Assembly (NCBI GenBank): GCA_949128115.1
Contig: OX421964.1
Span: forward strand, 18,500,892-18,564,891
Origin: Anaspis maculata
Lineage: Eukaryota > Arthropoda > Insecta > Coleoptera > Scraptiidae
Length of the DNA: 64,000 bases
Reading direction: 5' to 3'
Part shown: positions 12,066 to 23,564 of the stretch, piece by piece
How positions within the stretch are numbered: the stretch's first letter is position 1
How the letters are laid out: each line of letters starts with the position of its first letter
Notes under the pieces: generated by a model
Database searches by the model: none
Seen by the model: the letters and a program-made list of their open reading frames with translations, nothing else
Told to the model about the DNA's origin: nothing
Made by a program: the position numbers and the translations under genes

Positions 12066-12171
12066 CATTTGAACGTGCGATCGAATTATTCGATAGCTGA
12101 CAACCATCGAATAATTCGATAATATTCATTCGATAGTGCCCATCACTACTTGACCCTTCGTTGTGCCCGTT

Positions 12172-12610
12172 TTGCTCATGAGGAAAACGACCCGAGTGGG
12201 AAGAAGGTAGAGTTCAAAGTGGACTTCAATGAAACACGCTTATTGCACAGAAAGTTACATTTACTCAGATCAAAATAAGTGCAAAATTATTTTTTTAAGG
12301 TTCTTATCTCAAACACCTAATATGTGACTGACAGAATAAACAAAATGAACAAAAAAAAAACAATAAAAACAATTGGAAACGACACCACAAAATATGTCAA
12401 ACTGTCAAGTCAAAGAAAAGGGAGAGTGACGGACTCGGAAAAAAAAGCACTCAGTGGAAGAATCCGGTCGAAGAAACCACTGAGTTAAGCCCAAAGAACT
12501 CTCAAATATGTGACAAATGAACAACAAAACTCACTCATAATTTCCGGTATTCAGTGTAAGCAATCATTAGTGGAACAAAATCGTAGAAACAACAGTAGAC
12601 AAAAACATCA
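12172..12610 (-). repeat. LTR-like repeat, right copy (5' LTR, part beyond the hAT insertion)
   Basis: Counterpart of 8505-8991; ends AACATCA at 12610. The remaining LTR segment lies left of the hAT relic (10383-10445). Confidence 0.75.
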
Positions 12611-13420
12611 GTAAGCAGTGTATAATAAATCAACATTGCAAACTAAAATCATCAACAATGCTCAAAGCTCAAAACCAAACAAAATAGGGATGTTTAGTAG
12701 AAGCCTGTGAAAATACCTACACCGAATATCGGACGAACATAACAGCGAGAATAAAAACATGACACGAAAATATTAGAGTCACAAAAAGACAGCGGGCAAC
12801 GACATTTACGACATGGCAATTGAATCATGACACAAACAAAATACAAGTGAGCACATGAAAAGTGAATTTCACACAAAATCAATGGAATGACCATGAAAAT
12901 ATTGACATAGTATGCAAACAGCCAAGTTCAAGTCGTGTGAAAACATAGCACGGCGGCAAGTCAAAAACTATCGTGCGTGTTTAAAAAATATCCAACAAAG
13001 AAGTCACGCACCTGCAAGAGTGTGCAGTAAAACATGTGCAAAGACAGTATGAAAGGCTCAAAAGTAACTTCAGACTCAGCAGGTTCAAGTTAGGGCGGCT
13101 AGCGTATACACGAGTAATTGATCATACAGCAAAAATTAATATATCTACCTACAAAATGCACAAAAAGTAACAAACACATGGCCGTTTTAAGAAGCTGATG
13201 GCGTCTGACCCATCGCTCCCCTCGAAACCAGGCAAGTGGCATAAAAATTTCCCTTCGCTCTTCGCACCGCTCGACCCCCAAGTCCAACACACTTGAACTG
13301 TGTACAAATTCGGCAGCATTTTCATACAATTCGAACACGTTAGTCATAAGAGGGATGTAAAACTATCGCAGACGGCGCATTTAATTCATTTTTCGAATAA
13401 AACCTGATTTCTCACAGTAT
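12611..13420. other. Non-coding DNA with no recognised element
   Basis: Purine-rich on + with short frames only. No partner repeat seen. Confidence 0.3.
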
Positions 13421-13429
13421 CAGTTTTGT

Positions 13430-13690
13430 TCTTGTTTCCTATACTCTGGTTGTGACCTTCTTAGATTCTCGACTTTGGTGTCTTTATCCTTTTCTTGTTC
13501 TCTGTACTCCGGTTCCGATTTTCACCTTCATGTACATGAATTTTTCATTTTTTTTGTTTGCTGTACTCTGGTTCTGATATTTTTGCTTCATGTACTCGGC
13601 TATTTTTCTTGTTCTTACTCTCTATACTCTGGTTATGGCTTTTGTAGCTCTTTGTTCTCGACATCTTTTTTTGCTCTTTCCAAAATAATA
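13430..13690. repeat. Minisatellite locus 4
   Basis: Four cores of 'actctgg/actccgg' at 13443, 13506, 13565 and 13626 (spacing 63, 59, 61). Confidence 0.75.
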
Positions 13691-13729
13691 ACTTTATTAG
13701 TTAGGTTGAAACCCGTAATGTATATTTGA

Positions 13730-16200
13730 TTAATTTATCTTTCCACGGAGCGCGCGACCAATCACAACGGTACCTCGCAGCAAAACTTGAATTCTGAATT
13801 TTCATTGTGAACTTCAATGAGCACTAAGACGGCATTTTGGATTATCAAAGAAAATGAGAATAAGATTGAAGGTTGAGCTTCAAATTCAGAAAGCTCTGTT
13901 CTATACACCAGGAACAAAGATTTGCAATCTTTGTGCCGCATTTTTCCTTGCAGCTAATGACACATCACGCAGCCTCGTCGCTTCCTCCTCCTTATTTGCT
14001 CCTTGTAAACCCATCGAAGCGTTCAAAATATTTTAATGGAATCTCCGCGATGCCGATGCCGCGTATACAGAAACAACGACTAATGGCCACACTTTTAACT
14101 TGTAATTATCGTGTGATTCCGACATGATGTGCAATTATGATCATTACTATTATGAAAAAGCAATTAATTACATATGGATATCGCTCGCGAGCCATCAGGC
14201 ACACATCACACATGCACCGCGTCCGTAGGTTTAATTATAATCTACTTGGAGGTATGAAGCTTCAATTTTCGAAATTGAAATAGCACTGCCGGATTCCGCA
14301 TAATAACATACAGTGTATGAATTACAAAGCTTCTTGTTCGTCTTCTTGTTAGTCTTCTTGTTTTTGTGCTTCTTCAATAACGTATATATCGGCATTAAGT
14401 GCGCAAGGTATGAATTAAACATCTCGCTGATGCGCGGCATAAATAATCCATAAATTATTCACCTATTCCTTATCCGGATTTTTACGGCTTTTGCAAATTA
14501 ATAAGTAGGTGCACGAGGTGTTGGGGGTTTGAGAAAAATGAAACCGTTTTTCTTCCTGCCATGAAGTCGATTAATCAAAGTACATCCACACGAATTTGAA
14601 TATTCAAACGCATCTGGAATGGCATCGCAGCAAAAGCCCGTTACGTCGATTGGGTGATTGATATGTAATTGATTTACAATACACGGATAATTTGAATATT
14701 CTTGCTATAAACAATCCTGTCAGCGGGCAGCAGATTCAATCTGTGGACCTGTGGGTCCGTAACGGACGTTGAATTGTGTTTTGCATGGCATCCTTCAGTC
14801 TTCGGCATAGAGCACCCATCTTCACTTCCAAACGTAACAATAAATCCAGAGCTTTCACGGAAGCGCGCAATCGTATTAATAATGGCCACTTAAAGGCTGA
14901 ACCCTGTTCGTATGCCATCAGATTCTGAGAACAAGACGGGGGGAATAAGACAAGGGAACCGAGAGCCTCGAGTGTAACAGTTTTTCTGGTGTGTATGTGG
15001 CTGGCGATGCTCGCCTCCAAGAAAGTCGTAATTAAGTAATTATCAACCGTAAAAGCGGAGCTCGTAAAAAAAAATGATGATGATGGGCGCATCACGGAAG
15101 CCCACAATGGCCTCCGGAAGCCTCGCCGAAAATCACCCATCTAGATCTAATTATCGATGTCCTCGTGATGATGTCTTTAAAAAGGTTTAAAAGCGCGCGT
15201 ACCGTACATCAAGCAGGTCAACGGTTTTGAATTGAGCTCGAATTAATTATATTCAACAAAAAGCTGTAAGCTCAAAGATTGTCGCCTTACAGCCTCGATC
15301 ACAGCTTTGGATATTTTACTACAAGCCCGGCCCTGGATAAAATGTTTGTTACAGCAATAACACAGACACGATGGCAATAACATAAACTCTTGTAATTGGT
15401 AAAAATCCACGACGGGGTGTCTCGATTTCGCCGACTGCCAGGCGTATCGACAGCGTCGTTATTTCATCGGATTTACTGGGTTTGCGGATGTTGATATGGC
15501 GAGATTCGAAAAATTAATTTTTTATTGCAAAGCTGTTTTGTGTAAATTGCACGCAAAAAAAGGATCAAACAGAATGAATTTGGCGCCGTGTAGTTAAAGC
15601 TTTTTGTGGGCTTTGTATTCATGAAGCTGGTCGTGAGTTTCCGCGTTGATAAAAGACTATATAATGCAAGATTTCTCGCAAAGTTACGAGCCATCACGGT
15701 CAATTCGTGTTTCTCAATATTTTGATTAAATATCAATGAATTAGGGATCTGAATAGCTGGCTCCTCCAGCAAAAGATAATCTAAGTAGAATAAGCATAGA
15801 TGAGATTTGCAATTTCAAGCAAGCGCATTTGATCAAGTCATTTTTCCTGAAGGGAGACGAGTCAGAATTTAGGTGCTTCTACCAAATGACACCATAAGGC
15901 CTGAATCCCTGGAAGCTTGATTCTTAGGAGTTTGAATGCGGAAAGGAGCAAGAATCAATTGACAAGTTGGTAATAGGTGTAACGAAGAGTGAAGGCCAGG
16001 GAATTTATGCTACAATTATTGCTGAACGGCTGTTGGATGTACTGTCCAGGTGTGGACGATTTGACGAGGAAGAAAATGCAAATGCAAGGGGAGATAGCAG
16101 TTTTTGAATAATTTAGAATGGTAAATTTTTGTCAGGGAATCATACTGCTGGAATTGATTCCACAATGCCTTATTTCACGAATTCGACTCCAACTCCATCC
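13730..16200. other. Apparently single-copy non-coding DNA
   Basis: Balanced composition with no repeat partner seen. Contains repeated AATTA/TAATTA motifs (for example 14163, 15026, 15241). No credible coding frame. Regulatory or intronic DNA is a reasonable guess. Confidence 0.35.
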
Positions 16201-16244
16201 TTAATAAAGAAGCACAATCAATACTTGAGCATATGATGCAAAAA

Positions 16245-16525
16245 AAAACAGAATCAGAGTACAGAGAACAAAAAAAAAACAGGATAAAAATCTGAAAAGT
16301 TGACAACCAGAGTATAGTGAACAAGAAAAGAAAAACAGCCAAGTACATGACGTGAAAATATTAGAACCAGAGTATAACGAACAAGAAAAAGCAACCCGGA
16401 TACATGAAGGGAAACGATCAGAACCAGAGTACAGAGAACAAGAAAACGATGAAAACGCCGAGTACAAGAAGCTAATAATGTCACAACCAGAGTATAGAGA
16501 ACAAGAAAAAGAAAAAATATGATGT
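16245..16525. repeat. Minisatellite locus 5 (reverse orientation)
   Basis: Cores 'ccagagta' at 16307, 16367, 16424 and 16487, spacing 60, 57 and 63, all multiples of three. On + a frame reads EPEYREQE-type charged repeats. Confidence 0.75.
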
Positions 16526-16549
16526 TCAAGAAGACATTTTTGAAACTTA

Positions 16550-16917
16550 TAACCGATTTAGTTTAGTTATTTCTGTAAAAATTATGCCGTAAGCCCATAC
16601 TTTGTCCATGTAGGTATGGAGAAATCCCTATCTACTTCTTCTTATTCTAAATAAAGAAATTTGTCAGGATAATTTCCTTATTTCATACATTCTCGACCGC
16701 AACTCGTTTTCTTTTAATAGATCACCAGGAACTTTACAACAAGGTAACTCTCTGAAATTCTTGATCTAAATATGTCGTCGCATACCTATAATTATTTCAC
16801 CGGCCAAAAAAAAATACCCGCAATATCCTCCTCGTTGCAGTTCGAACGTCTTCGAACATGTTACACAGTTACACACCAATTGACCAATTAAAATAAATGT
16901 TTGCATTAATTGCGTTC

Positions 16918-16952
<35 letters not shown>

Positions 16953-17430
16953 CTTTGGTTCTCGAATGGGATGAACGATTAATTTTTATCGATCGGAAAA
17001 AACGACCACGACAGAGCCTATCGACACATTCCAATTAAGAATCGAATGTGTGAAATGCGTTTCTGCGAAAAGATGCGCCCGCCAGATTACCGGGAGGCGA
17101 ACATGCCGCCTCGCATATTTTCATATTACGTTATAGTGGCCGTGTTGTAAAGTTTTTAACACTCTATTAAACGAAGACGAGTCGCGGTCGAGAATGTTGA
17201 ATCAGAAGACTATCCCGAGAAATTTCTGTAATAAGAATGAGAAGAGGAGTGGAGAAAAAATTGTTCATCAGATTAATTGCGAATAATAATGATTATGTAA
17301 TTAGGTCGTCTACGGTATGGTGTTGAAAATTTAATCGCAGATTAATTGCAATCAATCTGATTAACATAAGAACGGTACAGGAACACGTAAGTTTCAGTAG
17401 TACCTGAACATTAAAAAATGGTTTTCCTAT
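16550..17430. other. Non-coding DNA with a GT microsatellite
   Basis: No gene or repeat apart from a (GT)n run at 16920-16948. Confidence 0.4.
16920..16948. repeat. (GT)n microsatellite
   Basis: Fourteen uninterrupted GT dinucleotides. Confidence 0.97.
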
Positions 17431-17442
17431 ACCTACATAGAC

Positions 17443-17858
17443 TCAGCATATAGGTGTACAAAAAAATTGAACATTATCGATTTCTTGATGGTCGGTCCTC
17501 AGTCCGTGTTTTTTTGTTGCCCAAGTTTCTATCGACAGTTCTTTAATTTGAGAATTCAACTTCGTAATTTGATCCTGGAACCTGGAAGTGAAATTTCCGA
17601 AAGCAAGTGATGCATCATTTCGAAGGTGTTCTACCACCCATTCTTGTATTGTGATTTTTTCATCTTTCTTGCGTGTTTCGAGTGACTGTTGAGAAAATCA
17701 ACATCACTGGGATTGTAAATTTCACCAAATGAACATTTCAGTGGCCTAAGTTCGTCTATCTCGAGTTCGCAGTCGAGTATCGCTCGATTCAGAAAGCGGC
17801 CTGGGAGGCAAGTTAACCACTGCCAACGGAAGAAGCTGTCGACGATATCCTCAACCAT
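17443..17858 (-). pseudogene. Unrecognised frameshifted coding remnant
   Basis: Two minus-strand frames (17858-17631 and 17637-17443) abut in different frames and have protein-like composition, the second with a helical stretch (KLNSQIKELSIE). They look like one reading frame broken by a single shift near 17635. No family recognised. The start overlaps the Jockey remnant on +, so part may be antisense shadow. Confidence 0.25.
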
Positions 17859-19739
17859 ATCAAAAAGGCAATATCAAAAAAAGAAGACTCGAAGAATATG
17901 GCATAACTCGCGCAGCCCGTACGATGAAAACCACTTGAACTGCGCCAACAAAAAACTCAAGTCATTGCTCCAAATCTTCCGGAATAAAACGTTTAGTGAC
18001 TTTATCACTAATTTATTATCCTCCGACATTAGTGACTATTCACCATGGAAAGTCACGAAACGATTAAAAAGACCAACGCAACCACTTCCACCAATGAAGA
18101 AGTCAAATGGAAATTGAACAAGAAGTGACCTTGAGAAGGGTGAACAGAAGACGAACAGAAAATCTACCAGTTCTTGGACTCAACCCACCAGATGTCTCCA
18201 CCTATTAGGCCCATCACCGTCAGCGAGATGAAACTTACTATCAGTAAACTAGATGTCAAAAAATCACCCGGATACGACCTCATCGCAGGAAAAGTCATCA
18301 AGCAACTTCCTCTTCAGGCTCTCAAGTTGATTTCCCACATCTGCAATGCCATTCTCCGCATAGGTTATTTTTCGTCGCAATGGAAATCGCCCAGGTCATT
18401 CCTGTCCTGAAACCAGGCAAGCGTCCAGAAGTGGTCTCATCCTACAGGCCTATCAGTTTGCTGCCAATCTTCTCCAAAATGTTTGAAAGGCTTCTCTTGG
18501 CAAGAATTCAACCTCTCTTGATAGAACGGAACCTAGTACCTGACCACCAGTTTGGATTTCGGCAGAAACATTCTACTGTGGAACAAGTCCATCGAGTTGT
18601 AAGCAAGGTCAACAACACCCTGGAAGGAAAGAAATACTGTTCTGCTGCCTTCCTCGACGTAACTCAAGCATTCGCTAAAGTCTGGCACGACGGACTACTG
18701 TATAAAATCAAGAAGAAGCTTCCCCACAACATCTACCAGATCATCAAATCGTATCCCAGTAACAGATACTACCAAGTACGCTTAGACGAAGAGCAAACAT
18801 CACTTTTCCCAATCTCATCTGGAGTGCCCCAAGGAAGCGTACTTGGCCCACTGTTGTATCTCCTGTTCACTGCTGACCTACCACTAGATAGACGATCTAC
18901 AGTAGCAACGTTTGCTGGCGACACCGCAATTTTATCTTTCCACTCAAATCCCAACGTTGCTTCTCACATGCTGCAACTCTCTCTGGACCAGGTGCAGGAC
19001 TGGCTAAGAAAGTGGCGGATAAAAGCCAATGAAACAAAGGCTGTTCAAGTGACGTTCACTTTGCGAAAAGAAACGTGTCCCGCTGTAAAGCTCAATAACA
19101 AGGAATTGCCACAAGCAGACAATGCAAAATACCTAGGCCTTCATCTTGATAGACGTCCAACATGGCAAAAACACATGAACCAAGAAAAAGCAGCTGGGAC
19201 TAGAATTCACTAAACATCAATGGTTGCTGGGCAGAAACTCGAAATTGTCGCTGGAAAACCAACTGATCATATACAAAGCAATTCTTAAACCGATCTGGAC
19301 CTACGGAATTCAACTCTGGGGCACCGCTTCGAGTTCAAACGTAGACATTTTGCAAAGATTCCAGTCGAAGACGTTGAGAACAATCACTGGCGCGCCGTGG
19401 TATGTACCAAATAGAATAATCCACAACGACCTAAAGGTGCCTCAAGTGAAGACGGTGATCCAACACCAAAGTTACAAATACCAAGACCGGTTGACACATC
19501 ATCCAAATAAACTGGCAAATAAACTATTCGACGACCAAGGACCATCAAGACTCAAGCGCTGCAAGCCACAAGACCTTTCGACAAGATTCAGACCCTGACA
19601 ACGCCCTGACTTGGGTACATCGAAAGGAAAAGCTGCCGATGGGCAACCAATTCACAATTACCAGAAGCTACACAATCTACTAATTGTTATTGTTAATTTT
19701 TTCAAAGTTAATTATAAGTAGATAACTGAAAAAAAAAAT
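17820..19739 (+). mobile_element. Jockey-clade non-LTR retrotransposon, 5'-truncated
   Basis: The endonuclease-RT linker, RT and C-terminal region are read from about 17820 to 19600 over several frames, followed by a ~130-bp 3' UTR and an A-run at 19730-19738. The 5' part (ORF1 and the endonuclease) is missing, as is usual for target-primed insertion. Confidence 0.88.
17860..19600 (+). pseudogene. Jockey-like reverse transcriptase, inactivated
   Basis: Readable segments: the linker RRIWHNSRSPYD (17895) and SPWKVTKRLKRPTQPLPP (18040); pre-RT 18174-18410 (KKSPGYDLI, the GPDGI-like block); RT core 18380-19213 with YRPISLLPIFSKMFERLLL, FGFRQKHST, GVPQGSVLGPLLYLLF; then 19224-19598 with LKPIWTYGIQLWG, the Jockey/I C-terminal block. 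Two active-site changes are visible: the catalytic box reads FAGD where FADD is expected (near 18910), and AFDKVWH reads AFAKVWH (near 18675). With the frameshifts at ~18120, ~18400 and ~19213 it is certainly dead. Confidence 0.88.
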
Positions 19740-20756
19740 CGCCTAAATCATGAATTCATTTAATCACAGTATAATTCATTTTGGCTCTTCTTGTACCTGC
19801 ATCTCTCAACCCATCGACCCATTTTCCCCCATAAGAACATTTTTATAATTTTATGTAAAGTGGTACCTAGGTGTAAACACGAGAACGTCACAACTTGACA
19901 CCCTCTCTGGGAGAATTGAGGAAGCGCCTCCGGTCGGCGAAGCTCGCCGAAAGCCTCCATCTAATTACGACTACGACTTATGCAAATCAACTGCGGTTTT
20001 AGTCCACACACACGAAACAATGTGGTGAAATTTTAATTAACCAGACACAACAAATATGTAGGTGTGCGGTGATAACTTATGGATGTTTTAATCACAAGGA
20101 ACTAATTACCATAACATAACTATATAATAATCCGCGCGGCGAAGAAAGTCTTTTGTTTCTGAACCATTGCTGACTGTCTGTGTTTCTGTTGCAGGGTAAG
20201 CGGGACTCCGGACGAGCTTTCGACGCCAATAAAATAGCGTGAAACGGTCAAAAAATCCAAGAGCCGATGACATGCAGGTATAGTTATCTTAATTAATGAC
20301 CGCTCTGTGGGTGGATTTGGAGGCGTGAGAAAGAAATCCAAACCGCACTCGGAAAAGAATAGAAAAACTCGAAACAATTTGAAAGTTTGCTCGGTGCTAC
20401 AAATTTTATTGCGCTGGATGATGGACAAAGAAATCATAAAAATGTTTTATGGGTGGGTGGTATGGCGAGAGATACGCGTTTTCCGTATAATATATGTGTG
20501 TGCCGTACAGGCCGGTGTTCGCTGTTGGTGAAATCAATTACGTTCGCATGTAGGTGTGTACACAACACGTGTTAGTTCCGATATTACAATTTATTCCGTT
20601 GTGGCACTGCCATTAGAATTCATCACTGATGGCGTTTCGGATTTCTATTGTGCACGGCTCGAATGGGGAATGCGCGGTGAGATTTGGCGGTTTTCAGGGC
20701 AATAAAACACGTTGCCAAGTTCAAGCGTGAATTTGACACCTCTTCTTACTCAAGCT
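19740..20756. other. Apparently single-copy non-coding DNA
   Basis: No recognised gene or element. TAATTA-type motifs at 19962, 20034, 20106 and 20290. Confidence 0.35.
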
Positions 20757-20843
20757 TGTGATAACTACGATGTCTGGGCATGAACTGGTTTTTATTTACT
20801 CCCAAAAGGTACAAGAAATCATATATGATAAAACATTATCACA
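20757..20843 (-). repeat. 3' LTR of Gypsy element 2
   Basis: 87 bp; differs from the right LTR at 4 positions by eye (about 95% identity). Ends are the inverted repeat TGTGATAA/TTATCACA. Confidence 0.92.
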
Positions 20844-21105
20844 TCCTTTTTTTTCCAAACTATACAAATAATAAATTGGATAGTTACATCATTATAAACA
20901 GACTATTCACATCCAGAGATTATTTACACAAATTATATACACAGTTATTTTATACAATATTTAAAACTTAAAATCTAAATCTGTTAGGTTTTACAACTGG
21001 TCTGCCACTTGAAATACATTTTGGGACATTGTATACTTCGCTATCATTGAAACTACTTTCCGTATTGTCAACTATACTATCATCTTGTGTCAGATCTATA
21101 ATTTC

Positions 21106-22640
21106 TTATGGTTCGTCAATACTTTGGTTACAGTTAGCTGGTTCATTATCAGGTTCTACAAATTTCATAAAATGTCTATTTCTACGCATTACATTACCAT
21201 TATCAGTCTTGACTTCATATGATCTGGGTCTAACTTCATTTTTACTTATTATTTCTCCTTTTTTCCGAGTCTTGTCCGATAACCTACCCTTATAGTAAAT
21301 GTTTTTGTTATTATTTCCACAATTATTATTGACACATTTATGGTTGTCAAAATAATATTTTTGCTTATTTGGTCTATTTTTCAATACATTCTTTACTGGT
21401 CCGTATTTAATACTTTGAGGCTTCAACAATGAATTTCCGTTGGGTATTATATCTCTCAATTTTCTGGACATACACAATTCAGACGGTGATTTTAGATAGG
21501 GATGGGCGATATCGTGATCCGGGTATCAGAGTTTGATAAGAAAAACATATCGATAATTATTGTTATATCGAATATCGATAATTATCAAAGTATCAAACAT
21601 TGATAATTATCAAAATATCAAAAATCAATAATTATTAAAGTATCAATAATTGACAATTATCAAAATATCAAATATCAATAAATATCAAAGTATCAAAAAT
21701 TGATAATTATAAAAATATCAATATGAAAATAAAGGTATCAAGTAATAATATAAAAAAATATATCATCTATGTTCAATCTAGACTTAATGATGAGTGAAAC
21801 TTACTTCTTTGGTGGTCTTTGGTCTTTATCTTTGATTTAATGATATTTTAATGTTATGATAACCATTGTCTATACTTTGAAATATGTTACATTTATTGAT
21901 ATTTGATATTTTGATAATTATCAACATTTGATATTGTGATAATTATCGACATTTGATATTTTGATAATTGATATATCAAATATCGATATGTTTTAAAAAT
22001 GATATAATCAGTTAATATATTGATATATTGATAAATTTATTGATATATCAATAGTTTTGCCCATCCCTAATTTTAGATCATGACTTAGGGGAGTATTACG
22101 ATACATGAGAAGTGCTGGGTAAGGATCTTTATTATCAGCTTTAGCATTGTATAACATCTGTTTCAAAGTTAGAACATTTCTCTCAACAAGATCATTAGAT
22201 TGAGGCCACAAAGGACTGGAGGTGCAATGCTGAAACTGCCAACTTTTTGCAAACTTCTTAAATATTAGACTAGAAAATTGGGGCCCATTATCTGATATTA
22301 ACGGTTTTGGTATACCATGTCTGGCAAAAATAGATTCCAAGTGCGTGTTAAGAAGACTGCGAATCATCCAGTTTCGCAAGCTCTACATTTTTAGACAAAT
22401 AATCAACCACTAACAAACAACTTTCTGAGTTGAAATGAAATAGATCACAAGCCACTTTCTCCCAAGGCCCGCATGGTATTGGCGTTGGAATCACGGGTTC
22501 CTTGATCTTATTCCTGCTGTACGAGTTACAAACATCACAATTCTGAATCAAATCCGCAATATGTTTTGACATATCTGGCCAAAAAAATGATTCCCTTGCC
22601 CGGTTCAAGCATCTGTTGACCCCCATGTGACCGTAATGAA
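21106..22640 (-). pseudogene. Gypsy integrase interrupted by a hAT MITE
   Basis: The zinc-binding N-terminus (HYGHMGVNR, NCDVCN) and core are in 22640-22080, split by a shift near 22360. Catalytic acids are visible in VACDLFHFN, LISDNGPQF and NDLVERNV. The frame stops at the MITE (22069-21497) and resumes exactly on the other side at 21488 in the same frame, ending with a tail rich in R and N; a stop sits at 21103-21105, with further readable sequence to 20968. The clean resumption shows that the MITE arrived after the coding region had formed. Confidence 0.88.
21497..22069. mobile_element. hAT-type MITE nested in Gypsy integrase
   Basis: Terminal repeats TAGGGATGGGC/GCCCATCCCTA and an exact 8-bp target duplication ATTTTAGA (21489-21496 and 22070-22077). 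The 573-bp interior is very AT-rich and built of palindromic ATCGATAATTATC-type repeats, with no coding capacity. Confidence 0.97.
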
Positions 22641-23056
22641 TTCTATTTCAAAACTCTTTATATCATCGATATAAATTTCAACCCCTTTCAACTTAAAAAA
22701 ATCACTGAATTTTTATGAAACACTTCAGGGGCACAATTCAAACCGTAAGCCAGCCGTGAAAATTTATATCTACCTAGGGGTGTAGAAAATGTACACAAAT
22801 CAGAACTGGCTTCATCTAGCTCAATCTGCCAAAATCCTGAGAGGGCATCGAGTGTAGAATAATACTTTGATCCTGCTATTTTGGATGTTATTTCCTCAAA
22901 TGTTGGTATGGAAAAATGCTCACTACAAATATTTTTGTTTGGATGTCGTGGATCCAGACATATTATTAAAGACCCATTTGGTTTTGTCACAACTACTACT
23001 GAATTCATCCACTCAGTCGGATAGTCAACTTCAGCAATGATATCGTCTTTTAACAT
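22640..23056 (-). pseudogene. Gypsy reverse transcriptase, fingers and palm
   Basis: The frame 23056-22688 contains EWMNSVVVVTKPNGSLIICL, the first catalytic aspartate in YSTLDALSGFWQIEL and RLAYGLNCAPEVFHK. A one-base shift near 22700 moves the catalytic box YIDD (near 22665) into another frame. A few codons further on the sequence jumps directly to integrase, so the thumb and the whole RNase H are deleted at about 22640. Confidence 0.87.
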
Positions 23057-23138
23057 TGTAGATAGGCATTCTTTGGATTTTTCAAATAATGGAAAAGGAA
23101 TTTTCCCTGGTGAATGGACCGCTGGCTTTACATTTTCT

Positions 23139-23381
23139 TCAAGTTTTATGGCATAAGGCTCTTCTAAGCAACCAACTCCTCCAAAAAAGGTTTCCCGTAT
23201 AATTACATTTCAATTGACAGCATCCTCTAACAGGTATAGTGACATTAGAATAATTCGTTAGTTTCAAGTTCGTTGATTCAATTTTTTCAATCACATTTGC
23301 CATAGCTCCTGTATCTATCTTACATAGCAATTTTTGATTATTAACAACAATTTCAGCATTCCATTCCTTCACTTTACCCAA
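23139..23381 (-). pseudogene. Gypsy aspartic protease
   Basis: 80-codon frame with the catalytic motif intact in LCKIDTGAMANVI, followed by the expected beta-strand pattern. The frame ends before the flap/second half (CNYTGNLFW..), where a shift occurs. It would process the Gag-Pol polyprotein. Confidence 0.85.
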
Positions 23382-23419
23382 TTTTGAATGTTCCTCTGTT
23401 ACATTATTTATCGCCCCTA

Positions 23420-23564
23420 CAAAAATATTCTCAGAGGATTCTCGAAGCGATGTCTATATCCGCATCGACTGCATACCTTTTGGTTTTTCATGTTGGATGT
23501 TCCATTACTGCCATTTTGTTGATTGTAATATCGAGAAGGTCTTTGCTGCTGGCGTGCATTATCT
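23420..23564 (-). pseudogene. Gypsy gag zinc-knuckle remnant
   Basis: On - the frame reads DNARQQQRPSRYYNQ and then a truncated knuckle CSRCGYRHRFEN, after which stops appear. It is the continuation of gag from beyond the nested insertion. Only the first part of the knuckle remains. Confidence 0.7.

Larger units (their letters stand above)
10446..12148 (+). mobile_element. hAT transposon relic with microsatellite arrays
   Basis: Inverted ends: TAGTGATGAGCACTATCGA at the left and the reverse complement TAGTGATGGGCACTATCGAA at the right, with subterminal ATCGAATTAT-type repeats. The interior encodes the C-terminal hAT dimerisation region. The expected 8-bp duplication is not intact (ATCTCAAC versus CTTGACCC). 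It sits inside the right LTR of the surrounding element. Confidence 0.85.
8440..12610 (-). mobile_element. Internally deleted LTR retrotransposon with nested hAT element
   Basis: Two matching direct repeats (8505-8991 and 12172-12610) behave as LTRs of a minus-strand element. A purine-rich tract on - (complement of 8993-9045) precedes the left copy, as a polypurine tract should. A primer-binding-like sequence on - (complement of 10361-10380) abuts the right one, just inside TGTAATGG. The internal part (8992-10382) has no recognisable gag or pol. The right LTR is split by the hAT relic. Flanks ATAAG (before 8440) and GTAAG (after 12610) could be a decayed target duplication. Confidence 0.65.

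Noticed and set aside
10438..12156. 8-bp target duplication for the hAT relic
   Set aside because: ATCTCAAC and CTTGACCC do not match well enough in either frame of reference; not claimed.
16254..16529. Membrane-protein-like ORF rich in F, L and V (also at 5749-6180, 13475-13729 and 37379-37786)
   Set aside because: These are the pyrimidine-rich strand of the ~60-bp minisatellite read as protein; the hydrophobic pattern follows from TTCTTT-type codons.
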